From Embleya sp040605455 (GTDB lineage Bacteria; Actinomycetota; Actinomycetes; Streptomycetales; Streptomycetaceae): DNA of 37,962 bases. Under the pieces are notes generated by a model. The model was given only the letters and a program-made list of their open reading frames with translations, made no database searches and was not told the origin of the DNA. Position 1 is the first letter of the stretch. The number at the start of each line of letters is the position of its first letter. The stretch lies in contig NZ_JBEXCV010000090.1 in NCBI RefSeq assembly GCF_040605455.1, positions 1 through 37,962 on the forward strand, written 5' to 3'. The position numbers and the translations under genes are program-made. This document shows, one piece after another, positions 31,090 to 37,962 of this stretch.

Positions 31090-32142
31090 TCAGTCGCCCT
31101 CGTCGCGCTCGCGGGTGCTCAGCAGCCGACGCAGCGAGTACAGCCGGGCCGGCTCGGCGTGTCCGGCCTCGACCCACGCGTCGAGTGCGCAGTCCCGTTC
31201 GTCGTGCGAACACGCGCGCGGACAGTCCTCGGTGCCTGCCGCGAGGTCGGGGAAGGCGTTGATCACCCGGCTGAGGTCGACGTGGTTGAGGCCGAACGAG
31301 CGCACCCCCGGGGTGTCCACGACCCAGCCCTGATCCAGGTCGGGCTCGACCTCGTCCTCGAAGGGGGGCAGCCGCAGGGTCAGCGCCGACGTGGTGGTGT
31401 GCCGGCCGCGCCCGGTCACCTCGTTGACGTGGCCGACCGCGCGCTGGTGGTCCGGCACCAACTCGTTGACCAGGGTGGTCTTGCCGACGCCGCTGTGTCC
31501 GACGAAGACGGTGACCTTGCCGGCCAGGCGCGCGCGGATCGGATTCAGGTCCCAGTTCGACTCGCTCCTGGTGACCACGTACTCGACACCGAGTGCGCCG
31601 TACATCTCCAACAGGTCGTCGGGAGAAGCGAGATCGGCCTTGGTCAACACGAGCAGCGGTTCCAGGCCCGCGTCGTAGGCGGCGACCAGGCAGCGGTCGA
31701 TCAGGCGCGGGCGCGGCTCGGGGTCGGCCAGTGCGGTGACGATCGCGAGCTGGTCGGCGTTGGCCACGATGATCCGCTCGTACGGGTCGTCGTCGTCCGC
31801 GGTGCGGCGCAGTGTGCTGCGGCGTTCCTCGACCCGGACGATCCGGGCCAGCGAGCCGTCCCCGCCGCTGAGGTCGCCGACGATGGCGACCCGGTCGCCG
31901 ACCACGACGCCCTTGCGGCCCAGTTCACGGGCCTTCATCGCGGTGATCGAGCGGTCCGGCGCGTCCTCGTCCTCCAGCAGGCACGTGTACCGGCCGCGGT
32001 CGACGGTCAGCACGCGGCCCTCGCGGGCGTCCTCGTGCTTGGGCCGGGTCCGGGTGCGCGGACGCGAACCACGCTTGCCCGGACGGATCCGGATGTCGTC
32101 CTCGTCCAGGTCCCTGCGTCGGTTGGAGCCGAGTCCCGCCAT
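31090..32142 (-). CDS. rsgA: Ribosome small-subunit GTPase RsgA
   Basis: A 350-residue circularly permuted GTPase that checks 30S subunit maturation. The permuted order is clear: G4 TKAD (167-170) precedes the P-loop GHSGVGKTT (215-223), and G3 DTPG is at 276-279. A basic N-terminal OB-fold region (1-110) and the C-terminal zinc knuckle (C307, C311, H313, C318) complete the family. It starts 13 bases after the aroA stop, so the two are cotranscribed. Confidence 0.95.
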   Translation of the reverse strand: MAGLGSNRRRDLDEDDIRIRPGKRGSRPRTRTRPKHEDAREGRVLTVDRGRYTCLLEDEDAPDRSITAMKARELGRKGVVVGDRVAIVGDLSGGDGSLARIVRVEERRSTLRRTADDDDPYERIIVANADQLAIVTALADPEPRPRLIDRCLVAAYDAGLEPLLVLTKADLASPDDLLEMYGALGVEYVVTRSESNWDLNPIRARLAGKVTVFVGHSGVGKTTLVNELVPDHQRAVGHVNEVTGRGRHTTTSALTLRLPPFEDEVEPDLDQGWVVDTPGVRSFGLNHVDLSRVINAFPDLAAGTEDCPRACSHDERDCALDAWVEAGHAEPARLYSLRRLLSTRERDEGD

Positions 32143-32155
32143 CGTCCCGGGCCCC

Positions 32156-33436
32156 TCAGCCGCGTCGCGCGGTCAGCATGCGCGTCCACAGGCCGGTGAA
32201 GTCGGGCAGGGTCTTCGCGGTGGTTTCCACGTTCTCCACTTCCACGCCCGGGACCAGCAGGCCCAGTACGGCGGCTGCGGTGGCCAGCCGGTGGTCGTCG
32301 TAGGTGTGGAACACCCCGCCGTGCAGCGGACGCGGCCGGATCTCCAGGCCGTCCTCGATCTCGTTCACGTCGCCGCCGAGATCGTTGATCTCCTTGACCA
32401 GCGCGGCCAGCCGATCGGTCTCGTGCAGTCGCAGGTGGGCCACGCCGGTCAGCCGGCTGGGGCCGTCGGCCAGTGCCGCGACCGCCGCGATCACCGGGGT
32501 CAGCTCGCCGACGTCGTGCAGGTCGGCCTCGACGCCGTGCACCGCGGTGCCGCCGGTCAGGGTCAGGCCCGCCGAGGTGAGCGTGCACGTGCCGCCCATC
32601 GCGGTGAAGATCGAGCGCAGCCGGTCACCGGGCTGCGTAGTGTGCTCCGGCCAGTCGCGCACGGTCACCGAACCGCCGGTGACCAGCGCGGCGGCCAGGA
32701 ACGGGCCGGCGTTGGACAGGTCCGGCTCGACCACCATGTCGCGGCCGAGCAGCGCGCCCGGGGCGACCCGCCACACGTTGGGTTCGGCGTCGTCCACCCT
32801 GGCTCCGGCCGCGCGAAGCATGTCCACGGTCATCGCGATGTGCGTCATCGACGGCACCGAAGTGCCGGTGTGCCGGACCTCGACCCCGAGGTTGAAGCGC
32901 GGGCCGGACAGCAACAGCGCGCTGACGAATTGCGACGAGGAGGAGGCGTCGATGTGCACCACGCCGCCCTCGACCCCGCCGCCGCCGAGCACGGTCATCG
33001 GCAGCCGGGCCTCGCCCTCGTCGTCGATCCGGGTGCCCAGGTCACGCAGCGCGTTGATCACGCCGTCCAGCGGGCGCTCGTACGAGCGCGGGTCGCCGTC
33101 GAAGCGCACCGGTCCGTCGGCGAGCGCGGACACCGGCGGCAGGAAGCGCATCACCGTGCCCGCGTTGCCGCAGTCCACGGTCGCGGGGCCGGTCAGCCGG
33201 CCGGGCAGCACGTACCAGTCCTCGCCGCGGTCCTCGATCACCACGCCGAGCGCGCGCAGGCCGGCCACCATCAGCAGCGAGTCGCGGCTGCGCAGCGGGC
33301 GGCGGACATAGCCTGGGCCGTCGGCCAGCGCGGCCAACACGAGGGCGCGGTTGGTCACCGACTTGGATCCGGGCACCTCGACGGTGGCGGTCACGGGAGC
33401 GGAGGCGACAGGGGCAGACCACAACGCAGACATCAC
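32156..33436 (-). CDS. aroA: 5-enolpyruvylshikimate-3-phosphate synthase
   Basis: A 426-residue EPSP synthase of the shikimate pathway. The signature lysine is in PGSKSVTNRALVL (about 23-35), GNAGTVMRFL (about 95-104) is the PEP-binding loop, and the C-terminal DDHRLATAAA is the conserved active-site helix. GTG 33436 is favoured because TAGGCT (minus, 33448-33443) lies exactly 6 bases upstream; ATG 33433 is next in frame. rsgA follows directly. Confidence 0.96.
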   Translation of the reverse strand: MMSALWSAPVASAPVTATVEVPGSKSVTNRALVLAALADGPGYVRRPLRSRDSLLMVAGLRALGVVIEDRGEDWYVLPGRLTGPATVDCGNAGTVMRFLPPVSALADGPVRFDGDPRSYERPLDGVINALRDLGTRIDDEGEARLPMTVLGGGGVEGGVVHIDASSSSQFVSALLLSGPRFNLGVEVRHTGTSVPSMTHIAMTVDMLRAAGARVDDAEPNVWRVAPGALLGRDMVVEPDLSNAGPFLAAALVTGGSVTVRDWPEHTTQPGDRLRSIFTAMGGTCTLTSAGLTLTGGTAVHGVEADLHDVGELTPVIAAVAALADGPSRLTGVAHLRLHETDRLAALVKEINDLGGDVNEIEDGLEIRPRPLHGGVFHTYDDHRLATAAAVLGLLVPGVEVENVETTAKTLPDFTGLWTRMLTARRG

Positions 33437-33442
33437 GGGGCA

Positions 33443-33448
33443 AGCCTA
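33443..33448 (-). promoter_or_regulatory. -10 element for leaderless aroA mRNA
   Basis: On the minus strand TAGGCT lies 6 bases before GTG 33436; no ribosome site is present. Confidence 0.5.
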
Positions 33449-33503
33449 GTCCGTTCGCCGCCCCGTCCCCGATTCGCTTTCCGTACGTGGCACCCTGGAC
33501 GCC

Positions 33504-34274
33504 ATGTGTGGCCGGTATGCGTCCAGCAAGAGCCCCGATGACCTCGTGGAGATCTTCGAGGTCGATCGGTTCGACCCTGCGGACGAGCTCCCACCCGACT
33601 GGAACATCGCGCCGACCAAGCAGGTCTACGCGGTCCTGGAACGCCCGGTCGAGTCCGGCGGCGCGCCCGCCCGGCAGCTGCGCCCGGTCAAGTGGGGCCT
33701 GGTGCCGTCCTGGGCCAAGGATCCCGGCATGGGTGCCAAGATGATCAACGCGCGGTCCGAGACCGTGCACGAGAAGCCGGCCTATCGCAAGGCGTTCGCC
33801 GCTCGGCGGTGCCTGCTGCCGGCCGACGGCTACTTCGAGTGGCACACCCCCGAGACCGCGCCGGACGGCCCCAAGGGCGCCTCGCGCAAGCAGCCGTACT
33901 GGATCCACGCGGCGGACGGCGCCGAGGTGGCCTTCGCCGGGCTGTACGAATGGTGGCGCGATCGCAGCAGGGCCGACGACGACCCGCTCGGCTGGCTGTG
34001 GACCTGCACGATCCTCACCCTGGACGCCGATCCCGAGCTGGCCCGGATCCACCATCGGATGCCGCTGGTGCTGACCCGGGACAAGTGGGACGAGTGGCTG
34101 GACCCGGCGTGGACCGAGCCGGGGGAGATACGCGGGCTGCTGGTGCCACCACCCACCGGATTCATGACGGCACGCCCGGTCTCGACGGACGTCAACAACG
34201 TCCGCAACAACGCGCCGCACCTGCTCGAAGCGATCCCCCAGGACGAGGTCACCGTTGACGCGACGCTCTTCTGA
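33504..34274 (+). CDS. HMCES/YedK (SRAP) abasic-site shield protein
   Basis: A 256-residue SRAP protein that forms a thiazolidine cross-link with abasic sites in single-stranded DNA. The catalytic Cys2 is in MCGRY, N82 in INARSET, E112 in ADGYFEW, and the conserved His in RIHHRMP (183). The order and spacing match the YedK family. ATG 33504 places Cys at position 2, which is required since the initiator Met must be removed; CACCCT lies 7 bases upstream. The following gene overlaps its stop. Confidence 0.95.
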   Translation: MCGRYASSKSPDDLVEIFEVDRFDPADELPPDWNIAPTKQVYAVLERPVESGGAPARQLRPVKWGLVPSWAKDPGMGAKMINARSETVHEKPAYRKAFAARRCLLPADGYFEWHTPETAPDGPKGASRKQPYWIHAADGAEVAFAGLYEWWRDRSRADDDPLGWLWTCTILTLDADPELARIHHRMPLVLTRDKWDEWLDPAWTEPGEIRGLLVPPPTGFMTARPVSTDVNNVRNNAPHLLEAIPQDEVTVDATLF

Positions 34275-35016
34275 CCGGGTCGACCCGGTCGACCCGACCG
34301 TCCCTGGCGCGGCGACCGGCTCGGGCGCCGAAGGCGGGCCGGGCGCCGACGTCGGGGCGCCCGAGGTGTTCGAGGTGGCGACGCCGGTCGGCGCCGCGCG
34401 GGTGACCCTGCGGCGTGCGACGACGGTGCCCGCCCGGGCGTGGTTCGTGGCGAGCCACGGCGCGGGTGGCGGGATCGAGGCGCGCGACCTGGCCGCGCTC
34501 GCCGTGGCGCTGCCCGCGCGCGGCATCCACATCGCCCTGGTCGAGCAGCCCTGGCGGGTGGCCGGTCGGCGACTCGCCCCCGCGCCCAAGACCCTGGACG
34601 CGGGCTGGCTCCCGGTGCTCGCCGAGATCGACCGGCGCAACGCCGCCGAGCGCCTGCCGGTGTTCGGGTCCGGTCGCAGCGCGGGCGCCCGGGTCGCGTG
34701 TCGCACCGCGGGTGAGACGGAAGTGGCGGGTGTGATCGCGCTGGCCTTCCCGCTGCATCCACCCGGACGGCCGGAGCGTTCGCGCTTGGCTGAACTGCTC
34801 GGCGCCGGCGTGCCAACCCTGGTCGTCCAGGGTGAGCGCGACACGTTCGGTGGGCCGAACGAGTTTCCCGTGGATGGTCCGACCGTGCTCCCGGTGCCGT
34901 TCGCGGACCACGGATTCGCCGTTCCCAAACGCGCCGGGATCACCCAGGAAGCGGCATTGGCCCTGATCACAGCGGGTGTCGGCGATTGGCTGGTGGCCGC
35001 GAGCGCACGGGAATGA
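34255..35016 (+). CDS. Alpha/beta-hydrolase (KANL3/Tex30 type)
   Basis: A 253-residue alpha/beta hydrolase. The nucleophile elbow is GRSAG (S142), the acid D196 in GERDTFGG, and His219 in ADHGF, giving a complete Ser-Asp-His triad; SHGAGGG (68-74) would form the oxyanion region. TTG 34255 overlaps the end of the HMCES gene by 20 bases after GAGG, so the two are coupled. Residues 1-38 are a Pro/Gly/Asp-rich lead. Substrate unknown. Confidence 0.85.
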   Translation: MTRRSSDRVDPVDPTVPGAATGSGAEGGPGADVGAPEVFEVATPVGAARVTLRRATTVPARAWFVASHGAGGGIEARDLAALAVALPARGIHIALVEQPWRVAGRRLAPAPKTLDAGWLPVLAEIDRRNAAERLPVFGSGRSAGARVACRTAGETEVAGVIALAFPLHPPGRPERSRLAELLGAGVPTLVVQGERDTFGGPNEFPVDGPTVLPVPFADHGFAVPKRAGITQEAALALITAGVGDWLVAASARE

Positions 35017-35035
35017 TCCGTGTCGACGGCGTGTT
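35009..35035 (+). promoter_or_regulatory. SigR-dependent autoregulatory promoter (sigRp2-like)
   Basis: GGGAAT (35009-35014), an exact 18-base spacer, GTT (35033-35035): a perfect match to the SigR consensus GGGAAT-N18-GTT. The transcript would begin near 35042, 33 bases before ATG 35075, giving a message for the long form of SigR. Confidence 0.85.
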
Positions 35036-35074
35036 CCCCCAACTGTCAAGCGTCGACGAGTGGAGGTCGCTCCC

Positions 35075-35800
35075 ATGCTCAAGGCCGCCGGTTCGGTTGT
35101 CCGAAACGAGGCACCGTTTCTCGCCTGGCCCGAGTGGGGTGCGGGCACCGATCAGCCTCGGGCGATATCGTCGACTCCTGGCTTGAAGGAGGTGGGTCTC
35201 GTACCGGAGACCTTGGAGCAGCAAGACGCGCGGTTCGAGCGGGACGCCCTGCCGTTCCTCGATCAGTTGTATTCGGCGGCGCTGCGGATGACCCGCAACC
35301 CGGCGGATGCCGAGGACTTGGTCCAGGAGACGTTCGCCAAGGCGTACGCGTCGTTCCACCAGTTCAAAGAGGGCACCAACCTCAAGGCCTGGTTGTACCG
35401 CATCCTGACCAACACCTTCATCAACTCCTACCGCAAGAAGCAGCGACAGCCGCTGGAATCGCATGCGGAGGAGATCGAGGACTGGCAGCTGCATCGTGCC
35501 GAGTCGCACATGTCCACCGGACTGCGCTCGGCCGAGGCGCAGGCTCTCGACCACCTGCCCGACTCCGATGTGAAGACGGCCCTGCAGGCCATCCCGGAGG
35601 AGTTTCGGATCGCGGTGTACCTCGCCGACGTCGAGGGCTTCGCGTACAAGGAGATCGCGGACATCATGGGTACTCCCATCGGGACCGTGATGTCGCGCCT
35701 GCACCGCGGGCGGCGCCAGCTTCGCGATCTGCTGGCCGACTACGCACGCGAGCGCGGCCTCGTCCCCGCAGGCACCGACCGGAAAGGCTCGGACTCATGA
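35075..35800 (+). CDS. sigR: Thiol-stress ECF sigma factor SigR (long form)
   Basis: A 241-residue ECF sigma factor when started at ATG 35075, which follows GGAGGT by seven bases. The core from about residue 53 (RFERDALPFLDQLYSAALRM) is SigR: region 2 with DAEDLVQETF and GTNLKAWLYRI, and region 4 with DVEGFAYKEIADIMG. Streptomyces SigR is known in two forms: a stable short one and an unstable N-terminally extended one from the inducible promoter. Here a second ribosome site, AAGGAGG (35186-35192), lies 8 bases before codon 35201, which reads GTA, not a usual start; in-frame GTG 35192 and TTG 35183 overlap the site. The gene overlaps rsrA by four bases. Confidence 0.95.
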   Translation: MLKAAGSVVRNEAPFLAWPEWGAGTDQPRAISSTPGLKEVGLVPETLEQQDARFERDALPFLDQLYSAALRMTRNPADAEDLVQETFAKAYASFHQFKEGTNLKAWLYRILTNTFINSYRKKQRQPLESHAEEIEDWQLHRAESHMSTGLRSAEAQALDHLPDSDVKTALQAIPEEFRIAVYLADVEGFAYKEIADIMGTPIGTVMSRLHRGRRQLRDLLADYARERGLVPAGTDRKGSDS

Positions 35801-36117
35801 GCTGCGGTGACCACCACGAGGTGGACTGCTCCGAGATCCTCGGGCACCTGTACGAGTACATCGACAACGAGCTGGCGGACGCGGACTGCACCAGCATCCG
35901 CACGCACCTCGACGAGTGCTCGCCGTGCCTGGACAAGTACGGCCTCGAGCAACAGGTGAAGGAACTGGTGCACCGCTGCTGCGGGCGCGACGAGGTCCCC
36001 TCGGAGCTGCGCAACAAGGTGCTGGAGCGGATCAAACTGGTGCGTGTCGAGGTGGACGCGCAGCGGGTCTCGGTCGAGGAGAGCGTGGTCGAGATAGAGC
36101 GCCCGGGTCGCGCCTGA
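35797..36117 (+). CDS. rsrA: Zinc-binding anti-sigma factor RsrA
   Basis: A 106-residue ZAS-family anti-sigma factor that holds SigR under reducing conditions and lets go when disulfide stress oxidises its cysteines. It has all key residues: C3, H7, C11, C31, H37, C41, C44, C61 and C62, including the H37-x3-C41-x2-C44 zinc core. It starts within the sigR stop (ATGA overlap), so the ratio is translationally coupled. A terminator follows the stop. Confidence 0.96.
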   Translation: MSCGDHHEVDCSEILGHLYEYIDNELADADCTSIRTHLDECSPCLDKYGLEQQVKELVHRCCGRDEVPSELRNKVLERIKLVRVEVDAQRVSVEESVVEIERPGRA

Positions 36118-36151
36118 CCCGATCGGGCCGCTGACCCGAACGAGCTAAAAC

Positions 36152-36189
36152 AGGGGCGCATGGCCGGGATAAACCGGGCATGCGCCCTT
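36152..36189 (+). terminator. Terminator of the sigR-rsrA operon
   Basis: Eleven outer base pairs (36152-36162 with 36179-36189) continue after one mismatch into CCGG/CCGG (36164-36167 with 36174-36177) with a six-base loop. Confidence 0.75.
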
Positions 36190-36246
36190 CGGCCGTTCGT
36201 GGTGCGGCCTATTCTCGGTGGTCCGAGCGACCAGCCGAGGAGTCGC

Positions 36247-37608
36247 ATGCGCACGCTGCCGCCGAGCGCCCGGATCCACGCCGGGATCGTGGTGGGCGGG
36301 TCCGTGCCCGCGCTGATCCTGCTGCCGTGGTCCGGCGTGGACATCGATCGACTGGGCGCGCCGGCGGTGTTGTTCATCGCCTTCGGGGTGGTGGCCCGAG
36401 CCCGACTCACCGGCCTGTGCGGCGCCCCCGACGGGGCGCTTTTTCCGTTGGTGTGCGCGGCGGTGCTGTTGCTGCCCGCGGGCCCCGCCGCGACGATCGC
36501 GGTGCCCGGCGTGCTGATCGCCCGGGCGGGCACCGCCGACATGGTCACCCGCGTGGTCAACGCCGCACACCTGGTGCCGGCCGTCGCGGTCGCCTCCCGG
36601 GTCTACGAGCTCCTGCACGGGACGCGGTACCCGACCGCGTCGGAGCTGCCCGCCGGGCTGTTGCCCACGGCCGCGGCGGGGCTGGCCCTGTACGTGGTGA
36701 GCGGCCTGCTCGACGCCGCGTTTCGCGCCGCGACCCAGGGCGCCGCCCCACTGCCGGTGCTGCGCGAGGTGTTCGTGCGGTCGGCCGGTTGGCGGCTGGG
36801 CTCGGTGCCGATCGGGCTGATGACGGCCGTGCTGTGGCAGCAGCGACTGGGCGTGTTCGCGGCCGTGTTGATGCTGCTCCCGTTGTACGTGGCGTTTTGG
36901 GCCTATGCCCAGCAGGTGCAGGAGCAGGCCGCACACGAGGCGACCGTACGCACCCTGGTGCGGGCGGTGGAGATCAAGGACGGCTACACCCGGGGGCACA
37001 GCGAACGGGTGGCCCGTGCCTCGGTGTTGATCGCCCGCCGGCTGGGCATGCGCGAGGACCGCGTGGTCCGGCTGCGCTACGCGGGCGTCCTGCACGACGT
37101 CGGCAAGCTGAGCGTGTCCACCCGGGTGCTGACCAAGCCGGCCCGGCTGGACGCGGAGGAACTGCGCGAGATGCAGCGACACCCGGTCAGCGGGGCCGAG
37201 ATGGTGGCCGGCCTGACCTTTCTCGGCGAGGCGCACGCGGGCATCCTGCACCACCACGAGCGCATGGACGGGCGCGGCTATCCGGCGGGGCTCGCCGGTG
37301 CCGAGATCCCCGAGTTCGCCCGGGTGATCGCGGTCGCGGACGCGTTCGACTCGATGACCTCGACCCGCTCGTATCGACCCGCACGCGGCGCCGACGCGGC
37401 GATGGCCGAGCTGCGTCGGTGCAGCGGCACCCAGTTCGACCCGCGGATGGTCGAGGCGCTCGGGCAGGCGCTGGATCGACACGGCTGGCCGGAGGCCGAG
37501 GTACGGGAGGGCGAGGGCGACGTACGCGACCGGGTGCCCGCGCCGCGTGGACAGTCGCGGACCGACACCCACTCGGTGGCCCGTGAGCAGGTCGGCGGCG
37601 GGCCGTGA
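36247..37608 (+). CDS. Membrane HD-GYP phosphodiesterase-like protein
   Basis: A 453-residue protein. The N-terminal 225 residues contain about six membrane helices. The C-terminal half is an HD-GYP domain: H251 in RGHSERVA, HD at 283-284 (LHDVGKL), and the signature HHERMDGRGYP (336-346) that gives the family its name. HD-GYP proteins usually hydrolyse cyclic di-GMP or related cyclic nucleotides. ATG 36247 follows GAGGAG. The tail is Asp/Arg/Pro-rich. It overlaps the next gene by four bases (GTGA), so they form one unit downstream of rsrA. Confidence 0.9.
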   Translation: MRTLPPSARIHAGIVVGGSVPALILLPWSGVDIDRLGAPAVLFIAFGVVARARLTGLCGAPDGALFPLVCAAVLLLPAGPAATIAVPGVLIARAGTADMVTRVVNAAHLVPAVAVASRVYELLHGTRYPTASELPAGLLPTAAAGLALYVVSGLLDAAFRAATQGAAPLPVLREVFVRSAGWRLGSVPIGLMTAVLWQQRLGVFAAVLMLLPLYVAFWAYAQQVQEQAAHEATVRTLVRAVEIKDGYTRGHSERVARASVLIARRLGMREDRVVRLRYAGVLHDVGKLSVSTRVLTKPARLDAEELREMQRHPVSGAEMVAGLTFLGEAHAGILHHHERMDGRGYPAGLAGAEIPEFARVIAVADAFDSMTSTRSYRPARGADAAMAELRRCSGTQFDPRMVEALGQALDRHGWPEAEVREGEGDVRDRVPAPRGQSRTDTHSVAREQVGGGP

Positions 37609-37962
37609 CGGTGACCGGGACCCGGGCCGAACCGGGCGCGCCGGCCACTCGGTCGCGCGCGTACGCCGGAACCGCCGTGCTCGTGCTGGGCGCGCTCGCC
37701 GCGGCGGCCGCGGTGGCCGCCACCGCGGCCCAGGGCGTGGTGCAGCCCTCCTACGCCCTCGTGTTCGGCGCGGTGATCGCCGTCGGCGAGACGGCCCGGG
37801 TGACGCTGCCCGGCGACCGGGAGACCGCTCCGCTGGGCGCGGCCGGCGCCCTTGCCTACGCGCTGCTCGCGGATGTGCACGGGACGGTGTCACGGCACGG
37901 CGTGCTCCAAGTGGTCGCGGTGGTCGGTGTCGCGCTGCTCGCGGGCACCCTGCCGCACGTCG
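37605..37962 (+). CDS. Partial membrane protein, probable second HD-domain partner
   Basis: Starts at GTG 37605 inside the stop of the HD-GYP gene and runs off the window (119 full codons). The visible part has several membrane helices (AVLVLGALAAAAAVAATAA, SYALVFGAVIAVGE, VLQVVAVVGVALLAG). A matching pair of membrane HD-domain genes after rsrA is a layout known from Streptomyces, so the missing C-terminus is likely an HD domain. Not certain without the rest. Confidence 0.7.
   Translation, partial: MTVTGTRAEPGAPATRSRAYAGTAVLVLGALAAAAAVAATAAQGVVQPSYALVFGAVIAVGETARVTLPGDRETAPLGAAGALAYALLADVHGTVSRHGVLQVVAVVGVALLAGTLPHV

Noticed and set aside
33042..35042. 666-codon minus-strand frame across aroA, HMCES and hydrolase
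   Set aside because: It crosses several genes with clear motifs on other frames; composition is shadow-like.

Overview
The window is very G+C-rich actinobacterial chromosome. Densely packed genes, strong third-position G/C bias, TAnnnT -10 elements, a sigR-rsrA pair, a whiB7 gene downstream of uvrD2, and UPF0182, PPA1309 and DUF2231 family genes all point to the order Streptomycetales (Streptomyces, Kitasatospora, Embleya, Yinghuangia or a close relative). It reads as conserved core chromosome: there is no transposase, integrase, phage module, CRISPR array or biosynthetic cluster.

Layout. (1) 1-1836: the end of uvrD2, a long whiB7 (wblC) leader with a promoter, a leader ORF and an attenuator-like terminator, then whiB7 and a small basic protein gene. 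(2) 1854-5397: an AarF/UbiB-type kinase and a ThiF-like protein on the minus strand, divergent from a YgjP-type zinc peptidase. (3) 5638-8921: a TerD-AIM24 fusion followed by two AIM24 proteins, ended by a perfect 17-bp terminator. (4) 9006-12429: a NUDIX hydrolase and a zinc-metalloprotease-family protein on the minus strand, divergent from an unusual membrane-anchored SDR-fold protein. (5) 12561-18214: moaE, a small membrane protein, a PDZ/Lon-like protease (YlbL family), a PPA1309 protein and a 1010-residue UPF0182 membrane protein preceded by an ECF-type promoter. (6) 18325-19276: two initiator tRNA genes flanking a small ORF. (7) 19381-24671: a Sel1-repeat protein, a 40-bp tandem repeat, a G-quadruplex motif, a HEAT-like protein, and a divergent Fur-family regulator/catalase pair. 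(8) 24763-31070: a CBS protein, hisN, a diiron ferritin-like protein, a HAD phosphatase, a DUF2087 regulator, a beta-repeat membrane-anchored protein and a DUF2231 membrane protein. (9) 31090-37962: rsgA, aroA, an HMCES/YedK protein, an alpha/beta hydrolase, sigR-rsrA, and two membrane proteins, the first an HD-GYP phosphodiesterase and the second cut by the window end.

Common threads. Stress response dominates: WhiB7 (antibiotic and redox stress), SigR/RsrA (thiol oxidation), the catalase with its regulator, TerD/AIM24 proteins, and an HMCES DNA-repair protein. Seven genes show a TAnnnT box 6 or 7 bases before the start codon, which predicts leaderless mRNAs; this decided several start choices. 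The most interesting regulatory spots are the whiB7 leader, the sigR upstream region (a perfect SigR-type promoter and a 42-residue N-terminal extension, with GTA where a short-form start would be expected), and the repeat plus G-quadruplex stretch at 21321-21532.
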